Source: an uncultured Chloroflexota bacterium
GTDB lineage: Bacteria > Chloroflexota > Dehalococcoidia > Lucifugimonadales > UBA1127
Assembly (NCBI GenBank): GCA_913045315.1
Contig: CAJWQJ010000008.1
Span: forward strand, 19,942-83,941
Length of the DNA stretch: 64,000 bases
Reading direction: 5' to 3'
Shown: positions 28,256 to 36,967 of the stretch, one piece after another
Numbering within the stretch: the first letter of the stretch is position 1
Layout of the letters: the number at the start of each line of letters is the position of its first letter
Program-made: the position numbers and the translations under genes
Notes under the pieces: model-generated
Database searches by the model: none
The model's input: only the letters and a program-made list of their open reading frames with translations
What the model was told of the DNA's origin: nothing

Positions 28256-28975
28256 ATGAAAGTTGCAACAATGTCAGTTCTTGCAAAAATCACACGAATT
28301 CAGCAAGAAACCTCTCTTATTCGTTCCTTCAGGCTGGAATTAGAAGATAGTAGATTCTCTTTTCTGCCAGGTCAGTGGGTTGATTTCTACAAAGACATTG
28401 AAGGAGAACTTCGAGTGGCTGGCTATTCAATCATTTCACTTCCTTCCCAAAAAGGATTTATCGATTTGGCTGTGAAGAAAATTGGAACAAATCCTGTTAC
28501 AAAATATTTACATGATGGTGTAAAACTTGGTGATACAGTTTACGTCGATGGTGGATATGGAGATTTCTTTTTCACAAAGGATATGGGAACTTCAGTAGTT
28601 TTAATCAGTGGTGGAATAGGTGTAACCCCCTTACTTGGGATATTACGATACATTCAGGATGAAGCACCAGAAGTACAAGCAACTATGCTTTATAGTGCTA
28701 AATCACAAGAAGAATTTCTGTTTCATAATGAATTCTTAGAAATCGAAAATAAAAACGAAAATATAAATTGCATATTTACCATAACTCAATCCGATAATTT
28801 AAAAAAATGGAATGGTAGTATAGGCAGAATTGATATGGATTTAATTAATAGAACTAACCTCAAGCCAGAAACAATCTTCTACATTTGTGGTCCTCCTGCC
28901 ATGGTTGAGGACTTACACAAACTTTTACTCTCAAATAAAATCCCCAGTGATCGTATTTATACTGAAACGTGGTAA
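28256..28975 (+). CDS. FAD/NAD(P)H-binding oxidoreductase (ferredoxin-reductase fold)
   Basis: 239 aa. It passes electrons between NAD(P)H and an acceptor through FAD. The FAD-binding barrel has FLPGQWVDFY and the RVAGYSI motif. The NAD domain has SGGIGVTPLLGILRYI and the C-terminal FYICGPPAMVEDLHKLL. No 2Fe-2S domain is attached, so it resembles a stand-alone FNR/flavin reductase. An in-frame ATG at 28271 (MSVLAKI) is an alternative start; neither has a clear Shine-Dalgarno, and the stem-loop upstream ends at the first one. Position suggests it serves the molybdenum hydroxylase. Confidence 0.86.
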   Translation: MKVATMSVLAKITRIQQETSLIRSFRLELEDSRFSFLPGQWVDFYKDIEGELRVAGYSIISLPSQKGFIDLAVKKIGTNPVTKYLHDGVKLGDTVYVDGGYGDFFFTKDMGTSVVLISGGIGVTPLLGILRYIQDEAPEVQATMLYSAKSQEEFLFHNEFLEIENKNENINCIFTITQSDNLKKWNGSIGRIDMDLINRTNLKPETIFYICGPPAMVEDLHKLLLSNKIPSDRIYTETW

Positions 28976-28978
28976 TAA

Positions 28979-29512
28979 ATGCTATTACTCAACATGATAA
29001 ATGCTGCCAGATTAAACAAAAACTATTATCAAAAAATAGCTTTGGATATCGAATCTACTACTAAGGCATTTATGATAGTCATTCTAATGTCAATTGCTGC
29101 AAGCATGGGAATATTTAGGCCTACTACATTATCTGAACTTTTTGGATCAATCATTATTACCATACTTTTATGGATGCTATGGGTATTTATAGTATACAAT
29201 TTAAGCAATTTATTTCTACGAAAAGCCGAGCAGGTTAGAAGTTGGGGTTCATTATTTCGAACCCTTGGAGTAGCTCAATCTCCCGGAGCATTGCATATGA
29301 TAGGAGCTTTCATTTCTCCCGAACTAATTGCTATTGGTGACTCTATAAGTTATTTCCTCGTATGGATTATAATAGGTTGGCAGATTTCATGTTCTTTGTA
29401 TGGTATTTATTCACTTATTGAAGAAAGTTACTCAATCAAAACCGCTGCAGGAATTACATTCGGTAGTTATATCCCTTTCGTAGCAATAATTCTATTATTA
29501 ACAAGAATATAA
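28979..29512 (+). CDS. Yip1-like integral membrane protein
   Basis: 177 aa with about five membrane helices. The pattern of an N-terminal amphipathic segment (MINAARLNKNYYQKI), FGSIIITILLWMLWVFIVYNL, a polar LRTLGVAQSPGALHMIG-like loop (SLFRTLGVAQSPGALHMI) and paired C-terminal helices resembles bacterial YIP1-domain proteins. The function in bacteria is unknown. It starts three bases after the FNR-like stop and ends at a strong terminator, so it closes the molybdenum hydroxylase operon. Confidence 0.75.
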   Translation: MLLLNMINAARLNKNYYQKIALDIESTTKAFMIVILMSIAASMGIFRPTTLSELFGSIIITILLWMLWVFIVYNLSNLFLRKAEQVRSWGSLFRTLGVAQSPGALHMIGAFISPELIAIGDSISYFLVWIIIGWQISCSLYGIYSLIEESYSIKTAAGITFGSYIPFVAIILLLTRI

Positions 29513-29546
29513 AAAAGAGTGCGTTTTATAAAACGCACTCTTTTTT
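29511..29546. terminator. Perfect 36-bp palindromic bidirectional terminator
   Basis: AAAAAAGAGTGCGTTTTA followed directly by its exact complement TAAAACGCACTCTTTTTT. The A and T tracts flank a GC-containing stem, so it can terminate both the Yip1-like gene and the convergent CoA-transferase gene. Confidence 0.92.
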
Positions 29547-29563
29547 ATATTTATTTCAGGCAA

Positions 29564-30748
29564 CTATCTAACTATGCCACCATCCCTTAATGCAGACGCT
29601 TGATCAGAAGAATAACCTAATTCTTCAAGTATTGTGTCAGTATGTTCCCCAGTTATAGGACCAAGACTTCGAACTGTAGCTGGGGTATCGGAGAATTTAG
29701 GACCAAAGCCTACGTGTTTTACTGTTTCACCATCAACTTCTCCAACTGTCATGATCAAATTTCTAGCTTGAACATGATCATCATTTTCCATGTCGTCTAT
29801 ATCAAGGATTCTTGCAACAGCAATATCTCCAGCATTTTGAAGATAATCTACCCATTCATCTCGAGTTTTTGTTTTGAAATCTGCAGTAAATGCAGCAAAT
29901 TGTTCTGGGTGTTTAGACTTATCATGTTGAAAAGGAATGAAGTCATCATGCCCCAAAGCCTTACAAAGCGGTTCCCAAAAATGTGCTTCCATACAACCTA
30001 GACTCAAATATTTACCATCACTACACTGATATGCTCCATAATACGGTACAGCACCTGCAGTAGCTGTAGTGCCTCGTCTTCCTACTTCACCTGAAGCAAG
30101 ATAGGAACTAATCATTGATGATATAAGGTATGTAGATCCATCAGACATAGCAATATCAACATTCTGCCCCTTGCCAGTTCTCTCTCTGGAGAATAAGGCG
30201 CCTAAGATAGCCATTGCAGCATGAAGACCACCACCAGCGAAGTCAGCAACGATATTCTGTGGTGGTATTGGTGGACCACCATCATTCCCAATCAAAGATA
30301 ATGCCCCACCCACAGATATATAATTGATATCATGACCTGGCACCAATCTTAAAGGTCCAGTTTGTCCAAATCCCGAAATTGAACAATAAATTAATCTCGG
30401 ATTAATTGCACTTAATGTTTTATAATCTGCATTTAGACGATCTACTACACCTGGACGATATCCTTCTACTAGAACATCCGCATCCTTAACAAGCTTATGT
30501 AGAATCTCTTGACCTTGAGCATCACGGAGATTAACAGCCATACTTCTCTTATTTCTATTTAATGCATTGAATGCAGCTGCTCTCTTAGCTTGTTTCTTTT
30601 GCTCCGAAGTTTGAGGTCCTCCATCTGCAGGAGGTTGCTCAACTCGAAGCACTTCTGCTCCTAGATCACCTAATATCATTGTGCAAAATGGACCAGGAGC
30701 CATTCTTGTTAAGTCAATAACCTTTATACCTTCTAAAATCGATGTCAA
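29564..30748 (-). CDS. CaiB/BaiF family CoA-transferase
   Basis: 394 aa, class III CoA-transferase (or alpha-methylacyl-CoA racemase-like). It moves CoA between carboxylic acids in the cytoplasm without a free CoA step. Visible landmarks are GIKVIDLTRMAPGPFCTMILGDLGAEVLRVE at the N terminus, the RNKRSMAVNL segment, ADVLVEGYRPGVVDRL, the GFGQTGP turn, and VDIAMSDGS with the Asp expected for the acyl-enzyme. The start is TTG at 30748 with a strong AGGAGGGG. The substrate is unknown. Two further members lie at 35.7-38.2 kb. Confidence 0.92.
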   Translation of the reverse strand: MTSILEGIKVIDLTRMAPGPFCTMILGDLGAEVLRVEQPPADGGPQTSEQKKQAKRAAAFNALNRNKRSMAVNLRDAQGQEILHKLVKDADVLVEGYRPGVVDRLNADYKTLSAINPRLIYCSISGFGQTGPLRLVPGHDINYISVGGALSLIGNDGGPPIPPQNIVADFAGGGLHAAMAILGALFSRERTGKGQNVDIAMSDGSTYLISSMISSYLASGEVGRRGTTATAGAVPYYGAYQCSDGKYLSLGCMEAHFWEPLCKALGHDDFIPFQHDKSKHPEQFAAFTADFKTKTRDEWVDYLQNAGDIAVARILDIDDMENDDHVQARNLIMTVGEVDGETVKHVGFGPKFSDTPATVRSLGPITGEHTDTILEELGYSSDQASALRDGGIVR

Positions 30749-30850
30749 TTTTCCCCTCCTAATTTACTGATTCTTAAATCAAACATACTCAGGAGTGGTA
30801 TTCTATCCTCGAAATGATTAAAACAAAAGGTTATTAAACAAATAATTAAT

Positions 30851-31315
30851 TTAATGTTTATAAATTTGCTTTTCTATCTCATAAATCAATCTAGAAATAT
30901 TACTATTATCAATTTTATTTAAAGGAAAATTGTATTCTTTGGAGTTGAATAAATTCACAGTAAAAATTTTTAAATAAGGAATTCTTGTAAACCACCAAAT
31001 TATGATTCCAGAAATGCTTGTTAATAACGCAATAATCATAAATACTTTTTCGGGATTTGTTACTATCGATAATAAACAAACCAAAACTGAAAGGATTAAT
31101 AAGCTATTTTTGGTGATATGCTTTCGTTCTACGAATTCTACATCTTCATAACGTACATAATCATCTACATGGTTATGTACAGAAATAACGTCTTTAATGA
31201 TCAATTCATCGTTTGATCTATGCACTATTCTTTTATCAGTCAAAATGATATTACCCACTGAAAAAACTACTATTTCTTCAGGAAAAATATCATTAGAATA
31301 GCTGTATTTATCCAA
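30851..31315 (-). CDS. Membrane protein with bacterial PH-like domain, unknown function
   Basis: 154 aa. Residues about 10-65 look like a bacterial PH-type beta domain (EEIVVFSVGNIILTDKRIVHRS...ISVHNHVDDYVRYEDVEFVERK). Two membrane helices follow (about 70-110), then a polar C-terminal half (ILK.FTVNLFNSKEY..) that may complete the domain, a split layout seen in small PH-like membrane proteins. The start is TTG with AAGGG upstream. It stands alone, divergent from npdG, with a large inverted repeat between them. Confidence 0.6.
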   Translation of the reverse strand: MDKYSYSNDIFPEEIVVFSVGNIILTDKRIVHRSNDELIIKDVISVHNHVDDYVRYEDVEFVERKHITKNSLLILSVLVCLLSIVTNPEKVFMIIALLTSISGIIIWWFTRIPYLKIFTVNLFNSKEYNFPLNKIDNSNISRLIYEIEKQIYKH

Positions 31316-31368
31316 TTTAACCCTTAAATTAATAAATATATTTACATTAACAATAACGTTTTTCTAAG

Positions 31369-31410
31369 CACAGATACTATAAAAATGATAACCTTTTTAT
31401 AGTATCTGTG
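31369..31410. repeat. Perfect 17-bp inverted repeat in a divergent promoter region
   Basis: CACAGATACTATAAAAA, an 8-base loop, then TTTTTATAGTATCTGTG, an exact complement. It lies between the starts of the PH-like gene (minus) and npdG (plus), where no terminator is expected. It may be an operator or a structured 5' leader. Confidence 0.8.
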
Positions 31411-31444
31411 TCATTATCGATATTGAAATAAAAAAGGAAGTCAA

Positions 31445-32098
31445 ATGAGCATAATAGGTTTTATAGGTGGAACTGGTCCAGAAGGCAAAGGTTTAGGACT
31501 CCGAATGGCAATGGCCGGACATGAAGTAATAATAGGTTCACGAGATAGTCTAAGAGCAACGAATGCTGCTAATGACATTAAAGAACTCACAAATACAAAA
31601 CTCATTATAAAAGGTGCTGACAATAAACAAACTGCCACCGAAAGTGAAATAGTTTTTATTACTGTCCCCTATGAAGGCCATCAAAACACACTGATCGATC
31701 TTAAATCAGAGCTATCTGGAAAAATTGTGGTTGATACTGTTGTGCCACTTAAAGTTAGCAAAGGGAATTTTGAGTCTATTGAAGTGCCTTCCGGATCCGC
31801 TGCAGAAGAAGCGTTTATAAATTTGCCTAATTCACACGTAATCGGTGCTTTCCACAACGTTAGTGCGGTTGAATTACTTAAACCAACCACTTCAGTTGAT
31901 TGTGACGTAATCATTACGGGAAATAATTCCGAATCAAAAAATATCATAATGCAACTCGCGGAAGGAATAAATGGAATTCGAGCAGTTGATGGAGGAAGAA
32001 TCGAAAACACAAAACAAATTGAGGATTTAACTATTCTTCTTTTAAATATAAATAAAATTTATAAAAAGCACTCAATGATCAAAATTGTAGGATTATAA
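31445..32098 (+). CDS. npdG: NADPH-dependent F420 reductase (F420H2:NADP oxidoreductase)
   Basis: 217 aa. It transfers hydride between NADPH and coenzyme F420, supplying or draining the F420H2 used by F420-dependent oxidoreductases. The Rossmann motif GFIGGTGPEGKGLGLRMAMAGH and the GSRD segment at its end are typical of FNO/NpdG, followed by IVFITVPYEGH and VIGAFHNVSAVELL. The length fits the family. Shine-Dalgarno AAGGAAG is present. Four LLM flavoproteins in the window are potential F420 users. The 3' end overlaps the convergent Rieske gene by six bases. Confidence 0.92.
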   Translation: MSIIGFIGGTGPEGKGLGLRMAMAGHEVIIGSRDSLRATNAANDIKELTNTKLIIKGADNKQTATESEIVFITVPYEGHQNTLIDLKSELSGKIVVDTVVPLKVSKGNFESIEVPSGSAAEEAFINLPNSHVIGAFHNVSAVELLKPTTSVDCDVIITGNNSESKNIIMQLAEGINGIRAVDGGRIENTKQIEDLTILLLNINKIYKKHSMIKIVGL

Positions 32099-32416
32099 TT
32101 CTTCTCTATGCAGATAAACGTCATTACCATCTAATGTTACATGATATGAATCAACATCTTCGGTAGAAGGCCCTTGAAGACATTTACCATCTTGAAGGTT
32201 AAACCTGCTTCCGTGCCATGGGCATTCAACTTCACAACCTTCAAGCAAAATTCCATCTTCAAACATTGGCAGATCTGCATGGGGACAATTATCAGAAATT
32301 GCAAAGATCTCTCCATTTATATTAGCGACCAAAACTCTTTCATCTAATACATCTACAGCTTGTATAGTTCCACCTTCAAAGTCAGATACTATTCCAATTT
32401 TTATTAATTCGGCCAA
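32093..32416 (-). CDS. Rieske 2Fe-2S ferredoxin
   Basis: 107 aa, the size of small dioxygenase-type or NirD-like Rieske proteins. The cluster ligands are in CPHADLP (C-x-H) and CPWHGSRF (C-x2-H). It is a soluble electron carrier without a membrane anchor. The start is TTG at 32416, with GAGGAGC upstream. It lies 20 bp downstream of the CcdA-like gene on the same strand, and its partner oxygenase or reductase is not evident in the window. Confidence 0.93.
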   Translation of the reverse strand: MAELIKIGIVSDFEGGTIQAVDVLDERVLVANINGEIFAISDNCPHADLPMFEDGILLEGCEVECPWHGSRFNLQDGKCLQGPSTEDVDSYHVTLDGNDVYLHREEL

Positions 32417-32435
32417 TTAAAGCTCCTCATACCAA

Positions 32436-33134
32436 TTAACGAAAAAGAATTTCTTTCCCTCCAGTACCTAAAGTCCAATAGTATATTATGTATAGCCCCG
32501 CACCTAATAAAAGAATTTTTCCAGCACTATTTACATACGGCAACACTATTCTAACAAATTCCTGAGCAGTTTTTCTAGATAGAATTGATATTATTGTTAT
32601 GAAAATAAGTGCTAATCCCATTCCAAACGAATAGGAAATAAACATTCCTAACCCTTCTATCATTCCTATATTTGCCATTACACTTACTACAACAACAAGA
32701 AAAATAGGAAGTGCACAACTTAGTGATACAATTGCATAGGCAATTCCAAATAAAAATACTCCGACTAAATTATTGCCACGATCTAGTCCAATACGGCTAG
32801 CCATCACAATACCTAATGATTGACCAGAAATTATTAACCACAATGATAGAAAAACAATTATAATTCCTGTAATTAACCCAGCAATTGGGATGTAATTTAT
32901 GATTAATCTACCACCTGAAACAATTATTATTCCTACACTGCCAAATATGGTTATAAATCCCAAAGTGCTTACCGATCCATTAATTATTCCTTTTGTTATT
33001 GCCCAATAAAAAGGGATTTGTGCATTTGAACCTATCAACTGATATCCTATATACGCAGGAAGCATTGCTGCACCACAAGGATTTACAAGTGCAAGCATCC
33101 CGGCAGAAATAGCATATATAACTGGTAAATCCAA
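32436..33134 (-). CDS. CcdA-like cytochrome c biogenesis/thiol-disulfide membrane protein
   Basis: 232 aa with about six membrane helices. The N-terminal NPCGAAMLPAYIGY and the internal VSLSCALPIFLVV carry the two cysteines that CcdA/DsbD-beta use to move reducing equivalents across the membrane. It probably feeds periplasmic thioredoxin-like proteins, for example for cytochrome c maturation, but no partner is present here. The start is TTG, with GAGGGGG eight bases upstream. The Rieske gene follows in the same operon. Confidence 0.87.
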   Translation of the reverse strand: MDLPVIYAISAGMLALVNPCGAAMLPAYIGYQLIGSNAQIPFYWAITKGIINGSVSTLGFITIFGSVGIIIVSGGRLIINYIPIAGLITGIIIVFLSLWLIISGQSLGIVMASRIGLDRGNNLVGVFLFGIAYAIVSLSCALPIFLVVVVSVMANIGMIEGLGMFISYSFGMGLALIFITIISILSRKTAQEFVRIVLPYVNSAGKILLLGAGLYIIYYWTLGTGGKEILFR

Positions 33135-33213
33135 ATAAATTACCCCCTCAAAAAACTAAATTAATCTTAACATTAATCATACAAATCTCTAAACAATTCA
33201 AATTAAAATTAGA

Positions 33214-33243
33214 TTGACTATTCTCCATAATAAACGTTAGAAT
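33214..33243 (+). promoter_or_regulatory. Promoter of guaB3, probably giving a leaderless mRNA
   Basis: TTGACT, 18 bases, then TAGAAT. The -10 ends five bases before the ATG at 33249, so transcription should begin at or next to the start codon, and no Shine-Dalgarno sequence is present. Confidence 0.6.
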
Positions 33244-33248
33244 ACACT

Positions 33249-34391
33249 ATGGAAGCAAGGTCATTTAAACAAATTCAACGAGCTTACGGATTTGATGAAG
33301 TTGCTATTGCCCCTGGTCCAATAACTCTGAACCCAGAATTCTCTGACACCTCTCTTACCTTAGGAGAACATCACTTCGAAATTCCATTAATTGCTTCAGC
33401 TATGGACGCTGTTGTTTCCCCTGGGTTTTCTGGTCATATGTCAAATGCTGGTGGATTTGGAGTTCTTAACCTTGAAGGGATCTGGACAAGATATCAAAAC
33501 GCAGAAGACATCCTGCAGGAAATAAGCACTACACCATTAGATCAAATTACAACTTTATTCCAAAGACTTTATAGCGAACCAATCAAGGATGCTTTAATCG
33601 AACAACGTATAAATGAAATAAAATCAACTGGAGCTGTAGCAGCAGTTTCAATGACACCACAGCGCACAAAACATTTTTCCAAAATTGCCGTCGAATCTGG
33701 TGTTGATATTCTGGTTGTTCAAGCTACAGTAACTACTGCACGGCATACCTCAAAAAGTGAACGAGGATTAATACTCTCCGATCTTGTAAAAGAAATAGAT
33801 ATTCCTATTGTTGTTGGTAATTGTGCTACGTATGATGTAGCTATGGAACTATTGGAAGAAGGTATTCACGGATTATTAATAGGCATAGGACCTGGAGCAG
33901 CATGTACGACTAGAGAAGTTGTTGGAGTTGGAATACCTCAAATAACTGCAACAATTGAATGTGCGGCTGCCAGAGAAGATTATTATAATCGTACTGGAAG
34001 ATATGTGCCAATCATTACAGATGGTGGCATTCGCACCGGTGGAGAATTATGTAAAGCATTGGTTGCAGGAGCTGATGGTGCAATGCTTGGCACTCCGTTT
34101 GCTCAAGCTGTCGAAGCACCAGGTTTGGGGTACAACTGGGGTATGGCTACTCCTGATCCTGCTTTACCTCGAGGAACAAGGATTAACGTAGGTACTAGAG
34201 GCTCTTTAAAAGAAATACTTTTCGGACCTTCACTTTTGACAGATGGAACAATGAACTTTATTGGAGCCCTTAAAGCATGTATGGGAATGGTAGGAGCTGC
34301 AAATATAAGAGAATTGCAGCAAGCAAGTCTAATTTATGCACCTGACATCAAAGCTGAAGGTAAATCTTTCCAAGCTGCACAAAAAAGTTAA
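33249..34391 (+). CDS. GuaB3-type IMP dehydrogenase-related protein
   Basis: 380 aa. It belongs to the IMPDH/GMP reductase TIM-barrel family and lacks CBS domains, as in GuaB3 of Actinobacteria and Cyanobacteria. The N terminus YGFDEVAIAPGPITLNPEFSD is typical of GuaB3. The active-site loop has the catalytic Cys in GIGPGAACTTREVVGVGIPQ (about residue 215-235), and IITDGGIRTGGELCKALVAGADGAMLG forms the phosphate-binding part. It may make XMP from IMP or act as a GMP reductase-like enzyme; that is not settled by sequence. A probable leaderless transcript is described separately. Confidence 0.9.
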   Translation: MEARSFKQIQRAYGFDEVAIAPGPITLNPEFSDTSLTLGEHHFEIPLIASAMDAVVSPGFSGHMSNAGGFGVLNLEGIWTRYQNAEDILQEISTTPLDQITTLFQRLYSEPIKDALIEQRINEIKSTGAVAAVSMTPQRTKHFSKIAVESGVDILVVQATVTTARHTSKSERGLILSDLVKEIDIPIVVGNCATYDVAMELLEEGIHGLLIGIGPGAACTTREVVGVGIPQITATIECAAAREDYYNRTGRYVPIITDGGIRTGGELCKALVAGADGAMLGTPFAQAVEAPGLGYNWGMATPDPALPRGTRINVGTRGSLKEILFGPSLLTDGTMNFIGALKACMGMVGAANIRELQQASLIYAPDIKAEGKSFQAAQKS

Positions 34392-34422
34392 TCTTCAACT
34401 ACTCTAATTATGAGCACACCTT

Positions 34423-34803
34423 ATGGATAATTCCTCAAATATATTAATAATTCAAACAGGACTTATATTTTTAATTATTTTAGTTGCAATTCTTTTGATA
34501 ATATTAATATGGGTAATTGTTGAATTAAAAAAAGCAATTCGAAAAGGGAACTTGAGAAGGATTCAATTATCTAGTGGAAATGCAATTGATCTTCAATCAG
34601 AAAGAATGTTTACTGTTACTGATGACATTATCGGTGAAACAGGTCAGGCAGTAACTGATTTAACCCCTCAAGGAGTAGTGTATATACATAATGAATACTG
34701 GAGAGCTACTTCTGTAAGTGTTCAGCCTATTCAAAAAAACTCAAAGGTTGTTGTTCTTGAGATGAACGGCTCAGATTTAACTGTAACATCAACAGAAAAT
34801 TAA
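34423..34803 (+). CDS. Short NfeD-like protein
   Basis: 126 aa. One N-terminal membrane helix (about 8-32, IQTGLIFLIILVAILLIILIWVIVEL), then an OB-fold domain (about 60-120) with ETGQAVTDLTPQGVVYIHNEYWRATS, the signature of NfeD-type C-terminal domains. NfeD proteins are encoded beside stomatin-like proteins and interact with them at the membrane. The SPFH gene follows directly. No clear Shine-Dalgarno is seen. Confidence 0.85.
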   Translation: MDNSSNILIIQTGLIFLIILVAILLIILIWVIVELKKAIRKGNLRRIQLSSGNAIDLQSERMFTVTDDIIGETGQAVTDLTPQGVVYIHNEYWRATSVSVQPIQKNSKVVVLEMNGSDLTVTSTEN

Positions 34804-34825
34804 TAGACTTTTATTGGAGGGAAAT

Positions 34826-35665
34826 ATGGCAATACTTAATTTTTTAAAAGACTACGAGCGAATCGCAAGATTTCGTTGGGGTAACTTTGATGGGCTAAAA
34901 GGACCTGGACCAGTTTTCATGATACCAATTATGCACTCAGGTCCAAAAGTTGACTTAAGAACAGAGGTAATAGACATCCCTAGACAAACTAATATTACAA
35001 AGGATAATGCTCCAATAGCAATCGATTTCCTAATTTACCTAAGAGTAATGGAAGAACATGCCGATCGAGCGATTTTACAAGTAGAAGATTATCGATCAGC
35101 AGTAATTGGATTGGCGACCACAACTTTAAGAGCAGTTATAGGTGATATAGATCTAGATGACGTTCTCTCTCAACGAGAAAGAATAAACAATCTTTTGCGT
35201 GATAAACTCGATTCAGAAACAGAACGCTGGGGAATTAAAGTTACAAATGTCGAAATCCGTGAAATAGAACCACCTGCAGATATCCAAGAAGCAATGAACA
35301 GGCAAATGTCAGCTGAAAGAGTTCGAAGAGCCGTAGTCCGTGAGGCTCAAGGAACGCGAGAAGCTGCAATCACTGTGGCTGAAGGAGAAAAACAAGCCGC
35401 AATTCTTACCGCTGAAGGACAGCGCCAATCAGAAATATTACATGCTGAAGGAGAAAAACAAGCCGCAATTTTAAGAGCAGAAGGATTTAGCAGTGCCCTA
35501 GAACTTATAGAACAAATCGCGAAAAATATAAGTGGAGATACTCTTTCTTTACAATATTTCGAAACCCTTAAACATATTGGAGCAAGTGATTCTACCAAAT
35601 ACATTTTGCCAATGGAATTCACAAATGCTTTAAAGCCTTTTATTAACAAAACTCAAGTTGAATAG
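34826..35665 (+). CDS. Stomatin-like SPFH/band 7 protein
   Basis: 279 aa from ATG 34826, with GGAGG six bases upstream. The track's TTG start would include this ribosome site and is rejected. The SPFH domain runs from about 10 to 170 (GPGPVFMIPIMHSGPKVDLR, DNAPIAIDFLIYLRV, WGIKVTNVEIREIEPP). A coiled coil with repeated Glu/Ala/Gln-rich units follows (ITVAEGEKQAAILTAEGQR). Stomatins usually have an N-terminal membrane hairpin; here the first residues are MAILNFLKDYERIARF, so membrane attachment may come from NfeD next door. Likely membrane-microdomain scaffold. Confidence 0.88.
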   Translation: MAILNFLKDYERIARFRWGNFDGLKGPGPVFMIPIMHSGPKVDLRTEVIDIPRQTNITKDNAPIAIDFLIYLRVMEEHADRAILQVEDYRSAVIGLATTTLRAVIGDIDLDDVLSQRERINNLLRDKLDSETERWGIKVTNVEIREIEPPADIQEAMNRQMSAERVRRAVVREAQGTREAAITVAEGEKQAAILTAEGQRQSEILHAEGEKQAAILRAEGFSSALELIEQIAKNISGDTLSLQYFETLKHIGASDSTKYILPMEFTNALKPFINKTQVE

Positions 35666-35733
35666 ATTGTTTTCAGCAAGATTTGAAAATCCAAAGACTT
35701 TTAAGTAAATAAAAATTTTTTTTCGTTCGTTAT

Positions 35734-36945
35734 TTATTGTAATATACCGTTTTCCTTCAATACCTCAATTTCATCGCTGTCCATTCCCAATATATCTGAG
35801 AGAACCATATCAGTATGTTCTCCAATTGAAGGAGCAGCAAATTGATTATCAGGAGTTTTTGGAAGTCGAAAGCTTGGTCCATCATAAGGAACATCCCCCA
35901 TAGTGCTGTGATTTAAAACTCTAAAATGATTTCGATGCACTAATTGAGGATCTTCATGCAAATCTTTAGTATTAGCAACGATACCTGCAGGAATATTTGA
36001 ACTTTGCAATTTTTCTTGTAAACTCCAAGGTTCAAATTTTGAAGTCCATTCTGATATGTTCATGTCAATTTCATCTTCATATTGTTTCCGACCTTCAAAC
36101 GATAAGAATTTTTTGTCACTTGCCCATACTGGACTACCCATAGCTTCTACTAGGCTTTTCCATTCTTCATCATTAGATATGGCAATTGCAATCCAACGAT
36201 CATCACCTTCACATTGATAAGCACCATGTGGAGCATGTTCATTTGATCTGTTCCCTTGCCTCTGAAAAATTCTACCATTTACAGTGTATTCCATGACCGA
36301 AACAGCAGAAAATTGTATGCCAGCCTCTATTTGTGATTGATCAATATACTGACCTATTCCTGTTCGGCGTCTATAATCCAAAGCACCAACAAGAGCAGCA
36401 GTTAAAAACCTAGGAGAAACAAAGTCAGTATATGCTCCATAAACATACGTAGGGCCTCGATCTGGCCATCCAGTAATAGTATAAAAACCTGCAATACCCC
36501 CGCCAGTATTTCCGGCTCCAGCAAATAGTGCATGAGGACCAGTTTGACCCTGTTGACATGTGCTGAACATTATAAGATCAGGCTTAATCTCTCTTAAACT
36601 TTCATAATCCAAACCCCAATTTTTCATTGCTTTAGGTGTATAACTTTCAGCAACAATATCAGCCCACAAAACTAGTTTTTTTGCAATTTCAATTGATTCT
36701 GGTTTCGACATGTCCATAGATAAGCTATATTTGCTGGAATTAAAATTTGCAAAAAACTGACTATTGTTAATTCCCGGTACGCCATTCAAAGCTGGTTGTC
36801 CTAACCTTAAACTATCAGGACGAGTTGCTGACTCTATGTGTACAACTGTAGCACCATGATCAGCTAAATATTTTACTGTTATTGGGCCAACACCAATCCA
36901 TGCAAAGTCTGCAATTTTTATTCCTTCAAAAACCTTGCTAGTCAT
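35734..36945 (-). CDS. CaiB/BaiF family CoA-transferase
   Basis: 403 aa class III CoA-transferase. FEGIKIADFAWIGVGPITVKYLADHGATVVHIE, SMDMSKPESIEIAKKLV and EMGLDYESLREIKPDLIM-like segments (NWGLDYESLREIKPDLIMFS), and CQQGQTGPH are recognisable. Where the Frc-type catalytic Asp lies, this chain has Glu (DQSQIEAG), common in this subgroup. The start at 36945 has GGGGAGGT. It lies 22 bp downstream of another CoA-transferase gene on the same strand, so the two are an operon and may act as a heteromer or on successive substrates. Confidence 0.9.
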   Translation of the reverse strand: MTSKVFEGIKIADFAWIGVGPITVKYLADHGATVVHIESATRPDSLRLGQPALNGVPGINNSQFFANFNSSKYSLSMDMSKPESIEIAKKLVLWADIVAESYTPKAMKNWGLDYESLREIKPDLIMFSTCQQGQTGPHALFAGAGNTGGGIAGFYTITGWPDRGPTYVYGAYTDFVSPRFLTAALVGALDYRRRTGIGQYIDQSQIEAGIQFSAVSVMEYTVNGRIFQRQGNRSNEHAPHGAYQCEGDDRWIAIAISNDEEWKSLVEAMGSPVWASDKKFLSFEGRKQYEDEIDMNISEWTSKFEPWSLQEKLQSSNIPAGIVANTKDLHEDPQLVHRNHFRVLNHSTMGDVPYDGPSFRLPKTPDNQFAAPSIGEHTDMVLSDILGMDSDEIEVLKENGILQ

Positions 36946-36967
36946 TCCACTACCTCCCCATTTAACA

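Noticed and set aside
35701-35733. A/T-rich stretch after the stomatin gene as a terminator
   Set aside because: No GC-containing stem can be formed around the T run.
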